A DNA stretch of 64,000 bases from Ampelomyces quisqualis (taxonomy: Eukaryota > Ascomycota > Dothideomycetes > Pleosporales > Phaeosphaeriaceae), in NCBI GenBank assembly GCA_018398575.1, contig JAGTXZ010000002.1, positions 1,986,501-2,050,500 of the forward strand. The letters run 5' to 3'. This document shows, piece by piece, positions 58,700-64,000 of the stretch. The position numbers and the translations under genes are program-made. The notes below the pieces were generated by a model. That model was not told where the DNA came from. It saw only the letters and a program-made list of their open reading frames with translations, and searched no databases. The first letter of the stretch is position 1. Each line of letters opens with the position of its first letter.

Positions 58700-61600
58700 G
58701 TAATGTAAGATCTTTAACTTCTTTTTCTTATACTATAATCTACTTAGCTAACACTTATAGAAGTTCTAGCTGTTTTAAATAGCGTTTATAGAACACTTAT
58801 AATATATATAGAGCGCCTATAAAGTTTAAGGCATTATACTAGGTAGAGTTAGAATTATAGCCTACCTATTTTATATAATACTTTAGGATAGAGTAGTACA
58901 GCTTGCTAGCTAAGATCTCTTTAACTTCTTATTCTTTAACGCTTTAAATTAAGATGCTAGATAGGTTTAAGCTTAGCTAACCTAGTAGAGGATTGTTAGA
59001 GTCCTTATAGAGGACGTCTAGAGTAAACACGTTATAGATCTTAGAACCTTTAGGTAGCTTTAATTAGAATAAATGCCTAACTTATTCTAGAACTTTAAAG
59101 AGGCTTTCTTATAATTTAGCAAGTTTGCAACTTAGGCAGGTAACAAATAGGTTTTAAGTTAAGAGGTAAACCTTATTACTTACTATCTAATTAACAGGTT
59201 AATAATATTTGTTTACTTTAGTAGCTATCTGTTACTACGCCTTCTCTATATTGTCTTTAGCTATGCGCTAGGCTTTATACATACAAGTAGCTAAGCTTAA
59301 GGCATTCTTAATGTTTACATCTTTATGTTTTAAAGAAGATAATACCTAATTCTAGCTTTGTTATAGTTTAGATCTAAACAGAAGCTAGTATAGCGCTATA
59401 CTAATTGCAGAGTGCAGTAGCGTAGCTTAGGCTTAATTAATTATTAGCAAGAGGTTACTCTAGTTATCCTAGTAATAGAATACAAAGAGCCTTAATTATT
59501 AATTAATATACTTATTTATAATCTTAGTTTGTCTATTAGTTTATTTATAGTAGGCTATAGAAAGCTTAAGTTGTACGCCTAGAATCTTGCAGAACTTAGA
59601 CTAGAATTAGGACATAAACTAAAGTCTATAGTTAGATACTATACTTTTAGGCATATAGCTAAATTAGTATACCTATTAGATAAATAAGTAAGCTATTTCT
59701 TAAGCGTTAATTGTTTTGTAGTAAAGGATAAAAACAGCTTACTTAGATAGATAATTAATAACAACTATAATTTAATTATAGCTATAATAATCTGTTAAAA
59801 ATGTCTTAAAATCTATACACAAATGCTGTATAGGCCTATTAGAAATTAGTAACAGATAGAGAAAACTTTAAGATTAGAGCTGTCTTAGATAGGATCTTTA
59901 ATAGAATACGTAGTTTTGTATATAGCGTTTATATATAGCCTCTATGCCTTTCTAGTAATATTACTAAGTTAGAAGCTAATATATCTTTATAGCGCTTAGG
60001 TAGGTAGTAGATACCTAATTGTAAGCCTCTCTAATTAGTTAGGTACATAAGGAGAAATCCTTAAGTACACAAAGGCGTAAGTAATAAAGTAGTAGTCTTT
60101 CTTAGACACAATATAGCTATAGCAGCGTAAGGTGTTCTTTCTTAAAAGAGTAGTAATTCTTTACTAGCAGAGCTTTAATTAGTTCTAAAGAGTTAATGTT
60201 TAATAGGGCACTAATAGAGTAAACTAAAATAGCTAATATATTAGTCTCTGTATAGTTATAGATATAGTTCTAAGCTAGTTTAGAGTTAACCTAGGGGTTT
60301 AGGCGTTTAGGTCCTAGAAGTACACAGGATCTGTTGTCTTGTTAGGCAGCCTTAACTTTGCTAATATTCTGTTCTCTTTAGCTTAGGATATTAGCTTACT
60401 TGTTAAGCTTGCTAGGCGTATACTTAATGCAAAAATTAAATAGAGTAATAATCTCTGCCTATTGTGCTTAGCGTACATTAAGAACTTTAGTAGTTATAAA
60501 GTATTCTAAGGAGTAGTAATCTAAATACACTTAGATTTAGCTTTGTATAGAGGTAAGTTTAGCTCTCTACTTCTTAAACGCTTTTAGAATAGCAAAAAGT
60601 TCTTTGTTGTGTATTTCTTAATTAAGTTTAGCTCTAAATAGAGCGTAACTATAGAAGGCTACAGAATACTACTTATTATTAGAGTGCTTCTAAGAGAGTA
60701 CTCTTACTATTACTCTATCTAACGCGTTAGTTTCTAATTTTATGTTGTACTTAAGATAGAAATAAAATAGCGTAGAAATTACTAGAAGTAAGGCTTTAAT
60801 CTAATTAAAAGCCTATTAGTAGTCTGTAGTCTATTTAAACAGTGTAGCAGGACTTTAAAGCTTTATAATTAGTTTGGCTATACAGAAGAAATCCTTAATA
60901 AATTGTTAATAGAAACTAGCAAAACTAAGAAATAACTTAACGCTAGTAATTGTAGTAGGTTTAGCCTAGTTTTAGAGTACTTCTACCTTGTTAGAGTTAA
61001 CTTTAGTACTCTAGTTTATTAAAATGTAACTTAGATACTTTGTGCAGGTTATATAGAATTTACTCTTCTAAATGTTTACTTAGAGTCCTGCAGTATGTAA
61101 GCGCTCTAGAACCTTTTAGACGTGTTTCTAATGTGCGCTTATATCCTCTAAGTAGATTAGGATATTATTAAGATATATAATGCAGAAATTATTAAGATAA
61201 TTAATTAGTATATTGTTTATATAGCGCTAATACGTTACTAGTCTATTATATAAGCTAAAAGAGAGCACCTTATACTTATAGGTACTGTAATAGGTCTAGA
61301 AAGTAGTATACTCTTTAGAATTAGGATCTATACAAATTTTGTTAAAAGCAGCCCTAATGTTAAACTTAGTAAAGATCTTAGCTTAAGAGAGACGTAATAG
61401 CAGCTTATTAATGCAAGAGATTAGATAGACGTCCTTGCGCGTAAGAGTGTTAATTTTCTAGTAGTCTACACAGATGCGTATATCTCTATTTAGTTTGTGT
61501 ATACAAAGGATAAGTAAAGTAAAAGGACTTTAGCTAGCCTTAATAAAACTCTTCTAAAGGTGTTCTTAGACATAGGCCTTAGTAGCTTTAAGCTCCTCCT

Positions 61601-63900
61601 AGTTTTACTTGTACAGAAGACTAAACGCATTTAGTAATAGTTCTTTAAAAACAATCTTGTAATTGTATAAACAATAAAGAGGCAATTAATTAGCTACTAA
61701 CTTACTAAATACATTCTAATACTAGGAGTAACAGGCAGGTAATCTTTTATCTAATTAGCTTTAATTGTCTGCGTTGTCCTTAGAAGCAAGAATCCTGTTA
61801 ATTTTATAGAGGCTTATTATAAAGAACTTGTTCTAGAGCTTCTTTATAATAAAGTAAAAGGCATTAGCAGAAATAAGAGCTATGCAGGTACTTAGAGAGG
61901 GTTTAGACTCTAAGCGGTTTTGCTTAGTTAGGGTATAAGGAATCTCTAAGATTTTTTAGGCTAATAGAAGCTTTAAGCATCCCTTAATATAATAAATAGA
62001 AGAAGAAAAACAGTAAGAACTGTTTTAGATATAATAGTCCTCTTTCTTCTATAGAGCGTTGCGTTGTTGCACATTAAGATAGACAGTAGCTAGCACTGTA
62101 GCTTAATGTAGAATAGTAGAAATAGAAGGTAAAGGATTGTATAAATAGGGGTACTTAGATAGCTAAATAAACTGTAACCTATTTGTATCTAATTAAATCT
62201 TAAATTGCCTTAACTATTAGAGGCTAAGTATATAATCCTAAGACCTAAGATTAAAGATAAGAAATAGATAGTTTAAAATCTTTTAGCTATTAATATTTAA
62301 GTGTAGTTAAATATATTAAGTAACTAAAGAAGTAATCTAATCCTTAAAACTGCGTACCTAAACCTAGAAGAAAAGCTTCTAGATAGGTTGCTGTAAGGCT
62401 TTAAAAACAAATAAAACAATTTATAAATTTTTAAATAAGAACTTTTAAGCACTAGTGTTAACAAGAGTGTTAAAGCGTAAACTAATACCCTAGTTATAGA
62501 GAAGCGTAGGTATAAGGAAATAGAGACTACAAAACAAATAAGAAAGGTTAAGGTAGAATAGATTGTAATAGCTTAGGCCTAGAAAGAAGTGTCTTTCTAG
62601 GCGCTTCTATTTCTTATACAATATACCTCTTAGTTAAGTTGCTCTTAAGTATCTTTAAACTTATCTACTTCTACAGCTTTAATCTAACGCATACAAGGTT
62701 TTGTGTAGTTACTAAAGTAGTGTTCTAGCTTATTGCAATTGTAGTAACTACTAGAGGTCTTCTATTAGTCTAGCTTAGAAGTCTTTATAAAAAGGCGTAC
62801 TATTATAGATTAATAGGCTAGCGCAGAATGTATTAGAGCGCTAGAGGTAGTAGTTTAATTTAGCTCTAAATTAGTTTACAAAGCCTACTTAATTAGCAAT
62901 TTAGTAGCAGCTAGTAACATACTTAGGTTAAGATTGTTCTTCTACTCTATATTGTAGGTAGTAAGGTGTTTTACTATCTAATTAAATAAGTTCTTTTATT
63001 AGTGCCTAAATCCTAGGTTAGAGGCTTATAGTCCTAGCGTAATTTTTGTCTACAAGTAGTAAAACTACTCTAAAGGAGGTACTTGTCCCTTAACTACAGA
63101 ACTTAGAAACTTAGCTTTAAACAAGAAGAACGTTTTCTCTTTTATTATCTACAATTAATTAAATACTATATAGCTTTTAGCTATCTTGTTGCCTGTAATA
63201 AAGTAGAACTTAAGTAGCTTAATTATTCACTTAGCGTTCTAGAACTGCTTTTAATTAGTATCTAATAAATATTAAGGCTTAAGATAGCTCTTAGCTAATC
63301 TTGTAGTGTAGCTCTATACTAAGGCTATACGTTGTCTTTTAGTCTAATAGTAATCTAAGTTAATTTTAAGTTAATTCTAAATAAAGGCCTGCTATTAGTA
63401 AAAGGTAGAATCTTTTCTATTACTAAGATTGTTTATATTAGGCGTCTTTTCTAATTGTTAAAGTTAGTAAGAGCCTTTATAGTAATATAAGTACTTAGAT
63501 ATAGAGCTATTAGATAAACAGTAGAGTGTAAAGAAGTTCTAGAGGGTTTTAGTAGTAGGTAGAGGCTTATCTAGTCTTACTAACAGAGTTAGTTCTTTCT
63601 TAAGAGACTTAATTTCTACTAACACTTGTTTTAGTTCTTATTGTAATTAATTAACCTCTATTTGTGCAAAGGTTAGATTTAGTGCAGCTCTAGGCTAAGG
63701 AGGTCTATCTCTTAATTTCTTAGTGTCTGTCTTTTTTGCTTTAGCACTCTATTACTAGGTTGTTATAGTTAATATAGAGTTGTCTTAAGAGAAGGCTCCT
63801 AAGGTTAGTTCTTTAGGGAGAGTTATTAGCGTTGCCTCTAATACTCTTAGGTTATTAATAGTTTCTAAGTTTCTATTGTAGCGCCAAACGCAACTTTTAC
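58700..63900 (-). pseudogene. gag-pol relic of element C
   Basis: Collinear with the pol of elements A and B: the uninterrupted hAT target site (TTAGCAAAGTTAAGG on the minus strand, near 60375), the reverse transcriptase VDY motif near 61460, and gag toward 63.9 kb. Broken throughout by TAG/TAA. Confidence 0.78.
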
Positions 63901-64000
63901 TAAAGTAATCCTAACTATATATTAATAGGAAAATCTAAACCTAAAGGCTTTAGCTGTTAAGAGATCTAAGAGATCCTAACTGTGTTTAATAGATTTAAGG

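Larger units (their letters stand above)
57298..64000 (-). mobile_element. Ty3/gypsy chromovirus, element C (continues past window end)
   Basis: Same family and orientation as element B. The left LTR is 57298-57597, and the internal region aligns along its whole length with 30224-36613 of B, so the other LTR should begin roughly 120 bp beyond the window. Left flank GTATA (57293-57297) is the expected target copy. RIP damage is somewhat heavier than in B. The pol order is as in B, with gag nearest 64 kb. Confidence 0.9.

Overview
This window looks like a filamentous ascomycete chromosome, most likely a Pleosporales-type Dothideomycete. The reasons are short GT..AG introns of 47-70 bp, a fungal PEX6, a two-speed layout of GC-balanced gene islands inside AT-rich blocks, and heavy RIP (repeat-induced point mutation) of every transposon. 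The species cannot be named from the sequence alone.

Layout. (1) 1-37.2 kb is an AT-rich nest of dead transposons: a minus-strand Ty3/gypsy chromovirus (1-6.04 kb); a fragment of a second gypsy family (6.04-6.6 kb); a RIP-damaged histone H3/CenH3-like gene relic (8.45-8.99 kb) in an old repeat copy; gypsy element A (9389-21616, 5-bp target duplication ACGCC) split by a younger 5.1-kb element with hAT transposase similarity (13453-18585, 8-bp target duplication AGCAAAGT); a Ty1/copia element D (21676-29208); and gypsy element B (29925-37035, target duplication AATTT). (2) 37.2-38.65 kb is a small GC-balanced island with one two-exon gene for a 175-residue secreted repeat protein, an effector-like candidate. 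(3) 38.65-47.5 kb is AT-rich, with a RIP-degraded Helitron Rep/PIF1 helicase between inverted copies of GCTGCGCAGCAGC, then unassigned relics and an (ACT)n microsatellite. (4) 47.5-56.15 kb is the main gene island: an unrecognised 671-residue protein and PEX6, both on the minus strand. (5) 56.15-64 kb is AT-rich: a Tc1/mariner relic interrupted by gypsy element C (57298 to beyond the window end).

Elements A, B and C are one gypsy chromovirus family, with 289-300 bp LTRs starting and ending TGTAACA..TGTTACA. Each copy carries an extra open frame antisense to pol between the chromodomain and the 3' LTR. It is 230 codons in A and B and 237 in C, and is broken only by in-frame stops of the kind RIP makes. 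The most surprising signal is the histone H3/CenH3-like relic lying divergently beside hAT-type sequence in two repeat copies. Only three protein-coding genes look alive: the secreted protein, the 671-residue protein and PEX6. No tRNA, rRNA or CRISPR array was seen.
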